From: UBA1413 sp964461455
Lineage (GTDB): Bacteria > Bacteroidota > Bacteroidia > Bacteroidales > Prolixibacteraceae
Assembly (NCBI GenBank): GCA_964461455.1
Contig: CAYWUJ010000004.1
Coordinates: 40,723-104,722 of the forward strand
Direction: 5' to 3'
DNA length: 64,000 nt
Below the pieces are notes generated by a model. It was not told the DNA's origin, did not search any database, and saw only the letters and a program-made list of their open reading frames with translations. Below, one piece after another: positions 8,575 to 18,002 of the stretch. Each line of letters starts with the position of its first letter. Position 1 is the stretch's first letter. A program made the position numbers and the translations under genes.

Positions 8575-10926
8575 ATGTCTGACGAAAGTTCTCAGCTGAA
8601 GAAATATATCCGCTATTTCTGGGGGGCCTTTACGGCAGTAGCCGTAATCATCCTTATTATTTTCATCCTTATTGCCAGAGGGGTATTAGGGTTCATGCCC
8701 ACCTTTGAAGATCTGGAGAAGACGGAGACAGTTCTGGCCTCTGAGGTGATTTCATCTGATGAGAAGGTGTTGGGCACCTTCTTCGCGGAGAACCGCACCT
8801 TTGTCGCCTATGAAAATCTGCCACGCCACCTCGTGGATGCCCTGATAGCCACCGAGGATGTGAGGTTTTACCGCCACTCGGGAATTGATTTCCGGGGGCT
8901 TCTCAGGGTCGTCAAGGGAATTCTGACGGGCGACACCAGTTCCGGAGGAGGCAGTACCCTTTCACAGCAGATGGCCAAAATGCTCTTCCCCCGCGAGCAT
9001 TTTTCGGGACCGGTGCAACTGGCCCTGCGCAAATTCAGGGAGTGGATCATTGCCGTCAAACTCGAGAGGAGTTACACCAAGGAGGAGATCCTGACCATGT
9101 ACCTGAACAAGTACGATTTCCTCAACCTGGCCGTGGGTATCAAATCGGCAGCCAATGTATATTTCAACTGCGAACCCGATTCCCTGGAGATGCACGAGGC
9201 TGCCATGCTGGTGGGCATGGCCAAGAACAGCTCTTTGTATAATCCGCTGCGGCGCCCTGAGCTGACCCTTCAGCGCCGTAACGTCGTCCTCTCCCAGATG
9301 CGCAAATATGGTTATATCACCCCCGAAATCTTCGATTCGGTCAAGGCTTTGCCCCTGGGACTCGACTTCAACAGGGTGGATTTCAAGCGGGGACTGGCGC
9401 CCTATTTCCGGGAATACCTCAGGCAGACCATCAGCGCCCGGGAACCTGACAAAAAAGATTATGCCAGCTTCCAGATGCAAAAATTCAGGGAAGACTCAGT
9501 GGAATGGGAAACCAATCCGCTCTACGGATGGTGTAACAAGAATAAAAAAAGGGACGGCAGTTCCTGGGATATTTACCGTGACGGACTGAGGATATACACC
9601 ACTATAGATTCACGCATCCAGCAGCATGCCGAAGAAGCCGTCAACTATCACCTGAGCACCAACGTGCAACCCCTCTTTGATGCCAGGATGAAAAACCTGC
9701 GTAATCCCCCTTTCAGCAACGACATGACTGCCGAAGAGACCGGGGAACTCCTCAACCGTTTTGTAAAACAGTCGGAACGTTACCGGGTCCTCACAGAACA
9801 GGGAAAGAATTCCCGGGAAATCAGGGAGATCTTCGACAAACCCGTGGAGATGTCGCTCTTTTCGTGGAAGGGTGAAATCGACACCATCATGTCACCCATG
9901 GACTCCATCAAGTGGTACCTCCGGTATCTCAGATCTTCAATGATGGCCATGGAAAATGGCACCGGAAAGGTAAAAGCCTATGTCGGGGGTCCCAACTATG
10001 AACATTTCATGTACGATATGGTCAAAGGGGGCAAACGGCAGGTGGGATCAACGGTGAAACCGTTTCTCTACACCCTGGCCATGCAGAACGGACTGAGTCC
10101 CTGTACGAGGGTACCCTATGTCAGGCAGCAGTTTATCCTTCCCGACGGAAGGGTGTGGGAGCCCCGGGATGCCTCCCATGATGCCGCCAATTACGGCAGA
10201 ATGGTCACCCTGAAATGGGGACTCGCCAACTCCCGGAATATGATTTCGGCATGGGTGATGAAACAGTTCAATCCCAACGCCATGGCAGAAGTGATGCGAA
10301 AACTGGGGATTTACAGCCCCATAGACCCGGTCTATTCTATGTTTCTGGGCACTTCCGACATTACGCTGTATGAGATGGTAGGTGCTTTTCACACCTATGT
10401 CAACAAGGGGGTGTTTATCAGACCTTATTTTGTGACACACATCGAAGACCGTCATGGGACACGGGTAGCCTCATTTATGCCGCAGCGGTATGAAGCCATC
10501 GACGAGAATACGGCCTTTCTGATGGTCAACCTGTTGCAGGGGGTGGTGAACGAAGGAACAGGATCCCGCCTGCGTAACCGCGAAGGTTATGGAAAATTCA
10601 CCATGCCCATTGCAGGGAAGACGGGAACCACCCAGAACCACTCCGACGGGTGGTTCATCGGGATGACCCCCGTTCTGAGTGCGGGGGTGTGGACAGGTGC
10701 CGACCTGAGGAGTATCCGCTTCTCCGATATCAGCTCAGGCCAGGGGGCCAGCATGGCCCTGCCCATATGGGGATACTTCATGAAAAAAGTACTCGCCGAT
10801 CCTTCCCTGGGGTATAACGAAAACGTAAGTTTCGAAAGGCCTGCCGGTTTTAATATCGACCTCGACTGCACCGGCAGCGACCCTGTACACCAGGGCGAAA
10901 TACTGGAATTCGAGGATTTTCTCTGA
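8575..10926 (+). CDS. Bifunctional class A penicillin-binding protein 1A
   Basis: A 783-residue peptidoglycan synthase with glycosyltransferase and transpeptidase domains. The ATG at 8575 is preferred over an in-frame ATG at 8479 because it places one membrane helix at about 16-40 right after a short polar head and because the -7 box lies between the two. The GT51 domain shows the catalytic Glu94 in ATEDVRFYRHSGID and GGSTLSQQMAKMLF. The transpeptidase domain has all three penicillin-binding motifs: Ser492 in GSTVKPF, SRN at about 553 and KTG at about 682 (GKTGTTQNHSDGW). It is anchored in the inner membrane and acts in the periplasm. No truncation is seen. Confidence 0.95.
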   Translation: MSDESSQLKKYIRYFWGAFTAVAVIILIIFILIARGVLGFMPTFEDLEKTETVLASEVISSDEKVLGTFFAENRTFVAYENLPRHLVDALIATEDVRFYRHSGIDFRGLLRVVKGILTGDTSSGGGSTLSQQMAKMLFPREHFSGPVQLALRKFREWIIAVKLERSYTKEEILTMYLNKYDFLNLAVGIKSAANVYFNCEPDSLEMHEAAMLVGMAKNSSLYNPLRRPELTLQRRNVVLSQMRKYGYITPEIFDSVKALPLGLDFNRVDFKRGLAPYFREYLRQTISAREPDKKDYASFQMQKFREDSVEWETNPLYGWCNKNKKRDGSSWDIYRDGLRIYTTIDSRIQQHAEEAVNYHLSTNVQPLFDARMKNLRNPPFSNDMTAEETGELLNRFVKQSERYRVLTEQGKNSREIREIFDKPVEMSLFSWKGEIDTIMSPMDSIKWYLRYLRSSMMAMENGTGKVKAYVGGPNYEHFMYDMVKGGKRQVGSTVKPFLYTLAMQNGLSPCTRVPYVRQQFILPDGRVWEPRDASHDAANYGRMVTLKWGLANSRNMISAWVMKQFNPNAMAEVMRKLGIYSPIDPVYSMFLGTSDITLYEMVGAFHTYVNKGVFIRPYFVTHIEDRHGTRVASFMPQRYEAIDENTAFLMVNLLQGVVNEGTGSRLRNREGYGKFTMPIAGKTGTTQNHSDGWFIGMTPVLSAGVWTGADLRSIRFSDISSGQGASMALPIWGYFMKKVLADPSLGYNENVSFERPAGFNIDLDCTGSDPVHQGEILEFEDFL

Positions 10927-10934
10927 GAAAGAAG

Positions 10935-11435
10935 TCACAGGATGATCAGCAGCAGGGCAAGCATCGCCAGAAGCATAAGCAGAACAAACTGATTCCTGAC
11001 AAAAAGCCCCAGAAGAATGAGGATTTCCACCTCCTCACAGCAGGTGGTGAAAAGCTCTATGTCGCCCTTCTCCCGGGTAACGAACTCATTGGAAGTAAAG
11101 ACAATAATCTCGGTCCCGTTGAATTTCCATGACCAGCGCGACTGCCAGAAGTTTTTGATTTCCAGTTCAAACCGTTTTCCATTGATGATTACGTCACTGC
11201 GGGGATTAAAGATGTTGACCGACACCACGGCCAGCAGTGACTCCATTCTGGCATCCCTGATTTCTATCCTGGAATTGATAAAATCCCTCCTCATGGAGAA
11301 GAGTCTTCCGTTGAATTCAGCGGAGGCCTTGCTGCTGAACATGTTGTTCCAGCGTATGGAGCCCACTTTTTCGCTGCCCTGGATTATTTCCAGCTTCGCC
11401 CCAAAGATCTCCTTAATCCAGAATAGTCTCTCCAT
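10935..11435 (-). CDS. Uncharacterised protein with hydrophobic C-terminal tail
   Basis: I do not recognise this 166-residue protein. Residues 1-130 are soluble and beta-rich with many charged and aromatic residues (for example SIRWNNMF, FWQSRWSWKF). This recalls tubby/LURP-one-like single-barrel folds, but that is only an impression. The last 30 residues are almost entirely hydrophobic (ending LLMLLAMLALLLIIL), so the protein would be tail-anchored with its bulk in the cytoplasm. It is convergent with the penicillin-binding protein gene (8 bases apart) and lies downstream of rlmN on the same strand after a 220-base gap. No function can be assigned. Confidence 0.65.
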   Translation of the reverse strand: MERLFWIKEIFGAKLEIIQGSEKVGSIRWNNMFSSKASAEFNGRLFSMRRDFINSRIEIRDARMESLLAVVSVNIFNPRSDVIINGKRFELEIKNFWQSRWSWKFNGTEIIVFTSNEFVTREKGDIELFTTCCEEVEILILLGLFVRNQFVLLMLLAMLALLLIIL

Positions 11436-11655
11436 GGGTGCCTTTTTTGGTAATTTTCTATAAAAATAACACTTTAGGGCAGATTATGAGCTATCATCAC
11501 CCCTTTTTCATACGTGTTTAAATGATAACGTTCATTTGGCAAATTACTGGAAACAGATGTAATAGCCATCGATGGTTTATTATTGTGGTTATTGTCGCCT
11601 TTCAGCGGCCGCAAAGAACAGCTTCGCTATTTCATTCCTTTTGGGGAGATAATGA
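11436..11655. other. Intergenic region between rlmN and the tail-anchored protein gene
   Basis: This 220-base AT-rich stretch holds no convincing gene. An inverted repeat, AAATGA and TCATTT separated by six bases, spans 11520-11537 and could be an operator. A 61-codon plus-strand frame that begins here runs into the rlmN 3' end in antisense and has no recognisable content. Confidence 0.4.
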
Positions 11656-12681
11656 TCATGGCTGTTTCATCAGTTCCCGGGTCGAGAGAAGTCCGCATGC
11701 GGCATAGATATCCTGCCCGCGGGAGGCTCTGATGGTGGTGAGGATTCCTTTGTCATTGAGGGCGTCCTTGAAGTCGAAAAGGGTCTCCTCATCACTGCCT
11801 GCCAGGGGGGTACCGGGGATGGGATGAAAACGGATCAGATTAATGCGGCAGCTCAGGCCATTCAGCAGGCGGCTCAGCTCCCTGACATGCCGGGGAGAGT
11901 CATTGACCCCCCTGAAGAGGATATATTCAAAGGAAACACGACGCTGGTGGCTGAAATCCCATTTTCTGATTTCCTCGATCACCCGCGACACGGGATAAAC
12001 CACCTGGACGGGCATCAGCTGGCGCCGTTCCTCATCAAAGGGGGTATGAAGGCTCACCGCCAGATGGGCTTCACTCCTCTCCAGAAAACTCTTCATGGCC
12101 GGAATGATGCCGATGGTCGACACCGTAATCCTGCGGGGACTCATCGCATACCCCCAGGGTGCCGTGAGGATCTCCAGGCTTTTAAGGACCTCCTCCAGAT
12201 TGTCAAAGGGCTCTCCCATACCCATATAAACAATATTGGTGACCCTGCCGGCCTCCTCAATACTGCGAATCTGGTTGACGATCTCACCTGCCGACAACTG
12301 CCCCTGGAACCCCTGCTTCCCGGTCATGCAGAACAGGCACCCCATCTTGCACCCCACCTGTGAACTGACGCATACCGTTATCCTGTCGGTTTCGGGGATC
12401 ATCGCCGTTTCAATGAACTTCCCTGAGGCTGTCGCGAAAAGGTATTTTTTCGTCCCGTCGCTGCTGGTCTGCACTTTCGCCGGAGAAAATACCCCCATGT
12501 CATACTCTTCTGTCAATACTGCCCGTACTTTTTTCGACAGATTGGTCATCTGTTCGGGAGAGTCCACCCCCCTGGCATAGAGCCAGGAGGCAATCTGATT
12601 GGCGGTATACCCGGGCCAGCCGGCACCGTCAACGATCGCACGCAGCTCAGCAAGCGTTTTTCCGAAAAGGAAAGGTTTCAT
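11656..12681 (-). CDS. rlmN: Dual-specificity 23S rRNA/tRNA (adenine-C2) methyltransferase RlmN
   Basis: A radical-SAM enzyme that methylates C2 of A2503 in 23S rRNA and A37 in some tRNAs. The 341-residue sequence has the radical-SAM cluster Cys111-x3-Cys115-x2-Cys118 in GCKMGCLFCMTGKQGF. It also has the two cysteines of the methyl-transfer mechanism: Cys104, seven residues before the cluster as in E. coli, and a C-terminal Cys at about 329 in DIYAACGLLS. NIVYMGMGEPFDN and LAVSLHTPFDEER are further family signatures. The start lies 19 bases after the stop of the flavoprotein gene upstream, suggesting one transcript. Confidence 0.96.
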   Translation of the reverse strand: MKPFLFGKTLAELRAIVDGAGWPGYTANQIASWLYARGVDSPEQMTNLSKKVRAVLTEEYDMGVFSPAKVQTSSDGTKKYLFATASGKFIETAMIPETDRITVCVSSQVGCKMGCLFCMTGKQGFQGQLSAGEIVNQIRSIEEAGRVTNIVYMGMGEPFDNLEEVLKSLEILTAPWGYAMSPRRITVSTIGIIPAMKSFLERSEAHLAVSLHTPFDEERRQLMPVQVVYPVSRVIEEIRKWDFSHQRRVSFEYILFRGVNDSPRHVRELSRLLNGLSCRINLIRFHPIPGTPLAGSDEETLFDFKDALNDKGILTTIRASRGQDIYAACGLLSTRELMKQP

Positions 12682-12700
12682 ATCACAAATGATTTAAAGG

Positions 12701-13372
12701 TCAGAAATAGATTTCGGCAACAATATCGGACCAGGGAACTCCCCGGGCGATCAGAATATCTCGTGCCTCCACCACCATCAGAGGATTTCCGCACAGGAAA
12801 AAACGGGTGTTCACGGGGAAGCTCTCCTGTTGTTCCAGAAAAGCCGTCAAACGGCCGTGAAACACACCGTCGGCCTCTTCCCCCGAACAACAACGTATAT
12901 AACGGTTACCCAACCCTTTTTGGAGTTCCTCCCCGAAATAAAACTGGTGAAGGAAGCGCACGCCGTGCACCAGGGTTTTGTGAATTCCTGATCCCGACCT
13001 GAACATGCTGTAAAAAGGAGCGATGCCTGTGCCCGTGGCTATCCACCAGGCAGGGGTTTCGTCATCGGTGAATGTCCCATAGGGTGCCGATACATATATA
13101 ATATCACCGGCGCCGAGAGCGGCCATCCTCGGAGTCAGAGATCCCTCTTCCTTCACATTGAAAAGAACGGTCATCTCATCTCCCCGGTTACTACTGCACA
13201 GACTGTAAATCCGGGGGTCCTCGTTACGGTTCAGGGCAATTTTCACCACCTGCCCGGGAAGAAAATCATCTTCCCGCTTCCAGGTGATCAGATGAACACG
13301 CGGTGAAATCTCCACGTTAGCCTCTATGGTCACCGCCTTTAACCTCTGCCCCTCCTTGAAATTGTTTTCCAT
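12701..13372 (-). CDS. Ferredoxin-NADP reductase-like FAD/NAD(P)H oxidoreductase
   Basis: A 223-residue flavoprotein of the ferredoxin-NADP reductase superfamily. It has the FAD-binding RIYSLCSS motif (residues 54-61), the pyridine-nucleotide motif TGTGIAPFYSMF (about 113-124) and the C-terminal FFLCGNPLMV with the conserved Cys194-Gly. There is no ferredoxin or globin domain, so it should act on a separate electron carrier in the cytoplasm, possibly a ferredoxin or flavodoxin that could reduce radical-SAM enzymes such as the RlmN encoded next to it; that link is inference from position. Length and start are normal for short Fpr-type proteins. Confidence 0.85.
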   Translation of the reverse strand: MENNFKEGQRLKAVTIEANVEISPRVHLITWKREDDFLPGQVVKIALNRNEDPRIYSLCSSNRGDEMTVLFNVKEEGSLTPRMAALGAGDIIYVSAPYGTFTDDETPAWWIATGTGIAPFYSMFRSGSGIHKTLVHGVRFLHQFYFGEELQKGLGNRYIRCCSGEEADGVFHGRLTAFLEQQESFPVNTRFFLCGNPLMVVEARDILIARGVPWSDIVAEIYF

Positions 13373-13391
13373 CAGTATCTTTAACCGGCTT

Positions 13392-13399
13392 CAAAAATA
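13392..13399 (-). promoter_or_regulatory. Putative -7 box for the flavoprotein-rlmN transcript
   Basis: On the minus strand the sequence reads TATTTTTG, an exact TAnnTTTG match, about 19 bases before the flavoprotein start. A TTTG lies about 15 bases further upstream, slightly closer than the usual -33 spacing. A second exact match on the same strand lies at 13503-13510. Confidence 0.4.
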
Positions 13400-13539
13400 G
13401 TGATTCCGCACCACAAACTTCGTGAACGCCGGCAGATAAACCCTTCGGCAGAAAAAAGGTTCAGCTACTTCTTGATATTTTTAATAAGTAACTTGCATTT
13501 CACAAAAATATTCTCCAAATTTGGGTCAACTTAGCGACC

Positions 13540-14754
13540 ATGGAATTTCTTTTCAGGAACAACAAACAGATGCAGGGGGTTGAGCTGAAGAAAGTCAGCC
13601 AGCAGAAGCAGATCGTCAGATCGTTGTATTTCAACGGTCCCGAGTCGAATGCCGTGCTTTCGAGGGATTTGGGGCTGAGTACCCCCAAGATCAACAGTTT
13701 ACTGCAGGAGATGATCCTGCGGGGGACGGTACTGGAGCTGGGGCAGGGGGATTCCAGCGGTGGCCGGCGGCCGGTGATGTATGGACTGGCCCCTGATGCT
13801 TTTTACGTGGTGGGGATTACCATCAACGTCAATTATTCGGTGATTGTGATTTTCAACTCTCAGAACAGGGAGGTGAGCGGGCCCCATTATTTCCCCATCA
13901 GGATGGAGCGGGATTTCGTCCTTTTTGAGCGGTTAAACCACCATTTGCAGGAGAAGCTGAAATCGGACGGAATCGCCGCTGACAAGGTGATTGCCGTGGG
14001 TATGGAGTTTCCGGGACTGGTCCATCAGGTCAGGAAAATCAACAAGACCTATTTTCCGGCCATTGGCGATCTGCACCAGCGCCTGGGCACCCTGTTTGGG
14101 GTTCCTGTCTTTTTTGACAACGATGCCCGCATGCGTACCTTTGCCGAACAGCACTTCGGGCTGGCCCGGGGGAAACAGCATGTGCTGATGGTTCACTGCG
14201 ACTGGGGTATCGGCATGGGACTGATCATCAACGGTCAGCCATACGGGGGCAAATCGGGTTTCTCAGGAGAATTCGGGCATATCCCCATGGTCGACAACGG
14301 CATTCTGTGCACCTGCGGAAAAATCGGGTGCCTCGAAACCATCGCCTCTGTGCCTGCCATTGCCCGACAAGCCCGTGAAGGCGTCGAAAAGGGGAACTCA
14401 TCACTGATTCTGTCGCTTGTCGACGACGATCAGGAAAGAATAACCACCGGTACGGTCATTGAGGCCGCCCGCCTGGGGGATCAGTTTTCTATTTCTATAC
14501 TGACGCAGGCAGGGTTCTGGTTGGGAAAAGGGATCGCCCACCTGATCCAGATTTTCAATCCCGAGCTGATCATCATCGGCGGTAAAGTGGCTGAGGCCGG
14601 GCAGTTCATGCTGGCCCCCATTCAGCAGGCCATCTTCACCTATACCAACAGTGACATCAGCAGCGATACCGAAATTCTCTTTTCTGTGCTGGGGGTCAGG
14701 GCAGGAGCCATAGGAGCCGCTGCCTATGCCCTCGAAAAACTCACCACTTCATAA
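13540..14754 (+). CDS. ROK family transcriptional repressor (NagC/Mlc/XylR type)
   Basis: A 404-residue ROK regulator: an N-terminal winged helix-turn-helix (about residues 20-80, with QQKQIVRSLYFNGPESNAVL and LSTPKINSLLQEMI) followed by the ROK sugar-binding fold. The zinc signature is complete, with Cys257, Cys259 and Cys264 in CTCGKIGCLET and the GEFGHIP histidine before it. Such proteins are cytoplasmic repressors released by sugars or sugar phosphates. It lies 26 bases upstream of the NagB-LmbE fusion gene, so amino-sugar control is likely but the effector is unknown. It is divergent from the flavoprotein gene. Confidence 0.92.
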   Translation: MEFLFRNNKQMQGVELKKVSQQKQIVRSLYFNGPESNAVLSRDLGLSTPKINSLLQEMILRGTVLELGQGDSSGGRRPVMYGLAPDAFYVVGITINVNYSVIVIFNSQNREVSGPHYFPIRMERDFVLFERLNHHLQEKLKSDGIAADKVIAVGMEFPGLVHQVRKINKTYFPAIGDLHQRLGTLFGVPVFFDNDARMRTFAEQHFGLARGKQHVLMVHCDWGIGMGLIINGQPYGGKSGFSGEFGHIPMVDNGILCTCGKIGCLETIASVPAIARQAREGVEKGNSSLILSLVDDDQERITTGTVIEAARLGDQFSISILTQAGFWLGKGIAHLIQIFNPELIIIGGKVAEAGQFMLAPIQQAIFTYTNSDISSDTEILFSVLGVRAGAIGAAAYALEKLTTS

Positions 14755-14780
14755 AAAAAACGACAAATTATAAACACCTT

Positions 14781-17099
14781 ATGAGAAATTTCACGCCCGT
14801 AGAAGAAGCCTTTTACCAGGAATCAGGTCACCACGAGATCACTACTCAGGCGACCTATCTCATCGTCGACAACTTTCCCAAACTGGGATTACTTTCAGCG
14901 CTTAGTTTTCTGGAGTGGACGGGAAACAACCCCGAGGGCGTGATTTCTCTGCCCACGAGTAAGACCGCGCAGCACTTCCTGAAGAACACGCGGCTGCTCC
15001 TTGAGAACTGGGACAACCGGGAAGGCCTGAAGATCCGTGAAAAATACGGACTGGGAGGTATGGCCCGCCCCGATCTGCGGGGACTCCGGTTTGTACAGGC
15101 GGGGGAGTTTTACCCCATCAACTCGGCCCAGCACAACAGCCTGTGGAACTACGCCTGGAACTACTATATCAAGGATTTCGGACTGGATCCGGCCCGGGCC
15201 CTGCTGATCAACTCCGACGAAATTCCCCTGGCCGACGGGAAGAGTTATACCGCTATTTTCCCCGACATGAAGATCGACCTTTCGCTTCGTTTCCGGGAAG
15301 CCAGAAACCATCTGGAAAAAATGCAGCAGCGCTCGGTCTTCATGATTGACAACTGGTGCAGGGAATACGAAGAGAAGATCAGGGACCAGGGGGGCATCGG
15401 GTTTTTCCTGGGGCCCATAGGTCCCGACGGCCATATCGTTTTTAACACCCGGGGGACCAGTCACTACAACCCCACCCGGCTGACCGAAACCAATTTCGAG
15501 ACGCAGGCGGTGACTGCGGGAGATCTCGGAGGTATTGAGGTATCGCGTAACCGGTTGGTGATTACCATCGGACTGGGAACCCTGACCTTCAACCCGCAGG
15601 CCAAGACCATCGTATACGCCGCAGGAGAAGCCATTGCCGCCGTCATCCGTGATTCCCTGGAGAGCCAGCCGGGCAACATATATCCGGCCTCTGCCTTCCA
15701 TAAACTGGAGAACGCCAGGGTTTACCTTACCCGGGGCGCCGGGGTGAAACTCCGCGACAGCATCAGGGAGTACTACTTCGGATCTCCCTGGAATCACCAA
15801 AAGACAGAACGGGCAGTCATCGGCCTGTGTAAAAAGGTGAACAAATTCGGGCACAGACTGACCCTCGACGACCTGAAAGCTGACGAATTCTGCAGCCGCA
15901 TTCCCCAACTGGATGAAAATACCGTACAGACGGTCATCGACTCTATTCTGGCCAAGATGGAACGGGGAATGAAGAAAGAGGTCAACCAGGTATACTACCA
16001 CACAGGACCTCACCACGATGACATCATGCTAGGAATAATGCCAGTGACCAACCGGCAGAGCCGCGAGGCTACCAATGAGATGCACTTTTCGGTGCTCACC
16101 TCAGGTTTTACCGCGGTCACCAACCATTTCATGCTTGACCTGCTCAGAGATACCCTGCACCTGATCGGCAGGGGGAAAATTGAAATGATCAATTATCCCG
16201 ACTTTTTTGAAAAAGGATTCCAGTACAAGTGGGATAAGGATGTTTACCACTATCTCGACAACATTGCCGCCATGGATGAGGAAGGCAAGAGGCGCGGGGT
16301 GTGTCACCGTCTGGTCAGGGCCATGGTCAGCATATGGGAGATGAAGGACCGGCAGGGACTGGTCACCGCCATCAGGGAAACCATAGATCTTCTGGAAAGG
16401 AGCTACGATGGGGCGAAGAATCCCCCGAACGTACAGAAACTCAAGGGAATGATACGTGAGTTTGAAGAAGAACTGGTTTGGGCGCATTACGGCGTTCCGG
16501 TGAAGAATGTCCACCATCTGCGCCTGGGCTTTTACCAGGGCGATGTCTTTGGCGCCGGCCCCGACCGCACCCGTGATGTCCTTCCTATCCTTAACGACTT
16601 CAGAAAATATAAACCCACAGTGATCAGTTTGGCCATGGACCCCGAAGGAAGCGGCCCCGACACCCACTACAAGGTGCTGCAGGCCATCGCCGCCGCCGTG
16701 GCCGAATGGAACAGGGAAACCGACCTCTCCCACCTGAGAATCATCGGCTACCGGAATGTTTGGTTCCGCTTCAACCCCTCCGATGTCGAAGTGATCGTCC
16801 CGGTATCCATGAATTCCCTGGCGGTACTCGACAAATCATTCACCGACTGCTACCTGACCCAGGTCAACGCCTCCTTTCCGAGCTACCAGCTCGACGGGAA
16901 ATTCAGCGAGCTGACGCAGAAAATCTGGATGGAACAGCACAAGCAGATCCAGTACCTCCTGGGCAAGAATTTCTACTATGAGAACGACTCCCCCCTGCTG
17001 AAGGCCACCCACGGACTCATCTACCTCAGAGAACTCAACGTGCAGGAGTTTCTCACCGAAGCCAGCAAACTGGGAAAATCGGTTGAAGGACTCTTCTGA
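14781..17099 (+). CDS. Glucosamine-6-phosphate deaminase-like (NagB) and LmbE/PIG-L fusion protein
   Basis: A 772-residue fusion known as an architecture in Bacteroidota. The N-terminal part (about 1-330) is NagB-like: GIGFFLGPIGPDGHIVFN supplies Asp216 and His218 of the deaminase site. Two other residues are not conserved: the first catalytic Asp of the usual DEY motif is Gly108 in QAGEFYPIN, and the Glu after HIAFN is Thr. The C-terminal part (about 400-770) is LmbE/PIG-L-like, with the metal motif GPHHDD (residues 410-414) and the downstream PDTHYKVL histidine (about 629), so a zinc-dependent N-deacetylase site may be intact. True NagB activity is doubtful. It lies between a ROK repressor and a ROK kinase on the same strand, pointing to amino-sugar metabolism in the cytoplasm. 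Confidence 0.82.
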   Translation: MRNFTPVEEAFYQESGHHEITTQATYLIVDNFPKLGLLSALSFLEWTGNNPEGVISLPTSKTAQHFLKNTRLLLENWDNREGLKIREKYGLGGMARPDLRGLRFVQAGEFYPINSAQHNSLWNYAWNYYIKDFGLDPARALLINSDEIPLADGKSYTAIFPDMKIDLSLRFREARNHLEKMQQRSVFMIDNWCREYEEKIRDQGGIGFFLGPIGPDGHIVFNTRGTSHYNPTRLTETNFETQAVTAGDLGGIEVSRNRLVITIGLGTLTFNPQAKTIVYAAGEAIAAVIRDSLESQPGNIYPASAFHKLENARVYLTRGAGVKLRDSIREYYFGSPWNHQKTERAVIGLCKKVNKFGHRLTLDDLKADEFCSRIPQLDENTVQTVIDSILAKMERGMKKEVNQVYYHTGPHHDDIMLGIMPVTNRQSREATNEMHFSVLTSGFTAVTNHFMLDLLRDTLHLIGRGKIEMINYPDFFEKGFQYKWDKDVYHYLDNIAAMDEEGKRRGVCHRLVRAMVSIWEMKDRQGLVTAIRETIDLLERSYDGAKNPPNVQKLKGMIREFEEELVWAHYGVPVKNVHHLRLGFYQGDVFGAGPDRTRDVLPILNDFRKYKPTVISLAMDPEGSGPDTHYKVLQAIAAAVAEWNRETDLSHLRIIGYRNVWFRFNPSDVEVIVPVSMNSLAVLDKSFTDCYLTQVNASFPSYQLDGKFSELTQKIWMEQHKQIQYLLGKNFYYENDSPLLKATHGLIYLRELNVQEFLTEASKLGKSVEGLF

Positions 17100-17159
17100 C
17101 CGGAAGACGCAATTCAATAATTATCTACATTTGCAGGGAATAAACCTGTATGAGCTGTT

Positions 17160-18002
17160 ATGAAAATCATCGGTGTTGACGTTGGAGGAACCAAGATAAG
17201 TGCCGGACTGGTCCATGAAGGCAGGATAGTGAAGGAGTCGACGGTAGACACTCCCTTTGACCGGCCGCAATATGAAGTGGTACAAGCCCTTTACCAGGCC
17301 ATCGACGAAGTTTTTGACCCCTCGGTTGCCGGCATTGGGATTGGGGTACCCGGATTGGTGGATCTTGAGGAGAACACGGTTCTCGATGTCATTAACATTC
17401 CCAGTTGGGATGCCGTCCCCCTGAAGGAGCTGGTTACGGAATATTTCAATAAAAAGGTGTTTGTGAACAACGATGCCAACTGTTTTGCCCTCGGGGAGAA
17501 GTATTTTGGCAAGGGGAAGCCGTATGCCCACTTTGTGGGGCTGACTCTTGGCACCGGCATGGGTGCAGGGATCATCATCAACCACCATCTCTATCCGGGG
17601 AGGCTTTGTGGTGCCGGTGAGTTCGGCAATATTTTCTACCGCGATAAAAACATGGAAGCTTATGCCAGCGGCCAGTTTTTCCGTGACAAGGGAATCGACG
17701 GCAAGCTTCTGTTCCGCCGGGCGACCATCGGCGATCCGGCAGCCCTGAAGCTCTTCGAGGATCTGGGAAAACATATCGGACGGGCGGTGGCCAACATCCT
17801 CTTTGCCCTGGCTCCCGAGGCCATCATCTTCGGAGGGTCGGTCAGCAAAGGCTATAAGTTCTTCGGAGACTCCATGAACGAATTCCTCGAGGACAACTTC
17901 CCCTACCGCAGGCTATACAACAAACTGGCCCTGGAAGTTTCCGACGGGGAAAATACAGGCATCCTGGGAGCCTCCTCCCTGGTCCTCGACAACCTCTCCT
18001 AA
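17160..18002 (+). CDS. ROK family sugar kinase without the zinc motif
   Basis: A 280-residue ROK kinase that would phosphorylate a hexose or amino sugar in the cytoplasm. It has the ATP-binding DVGGTKISAGLV at the start, the catalytic Asp105 in NNDANCFALGE and LGTGMGAGIIIN. The usual CxCGxxGCxE zinc loop is absent: after GAGEFGN the chain goes straight to IFYRDKNMEAYASG. It is short for the family (about 300-330), and the missing loop explains the difference. It is 60 bases after the NagB-LmbE fusion and probably in its operon. The substrate cannot be read from sequence; the neighbour suggests glucosamine, N-acetylglucosamine or glucose. Confidence 0.88.
   Translation: MKIIGVDVGGTKISAGLVHEGRIVKESTVDTPFDRPQYEVVQALYQAIDEVFDPSVAGIGIGVPGLVDLEENTVLDVINIPSWDAVPLKELVTEYFNKKVFVNNDANCFALGEKYFGKGKPYAHFVGLTLGTGMGAGIIINHHLYPGRLCGAGEFGNIFYRDKNMEAYASGQFFRDKGIDGKLLFRRATIGDPAALKLFEDLGKHIGRAVANILFALAPEAIIFGGSVSKGYKFFGDSMNEFLEDNFPYRRLYNKLALEVSDGENTGILGASSLVLDNLS

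Noticed and set aside
11522..11707. Small 61-codon plus-strand frame between the membrane-protein gene and rlmN
   Set aside because: It overlaps the rlmN 3' end in antisense, has no conserved content and no upstream promoter-like box.
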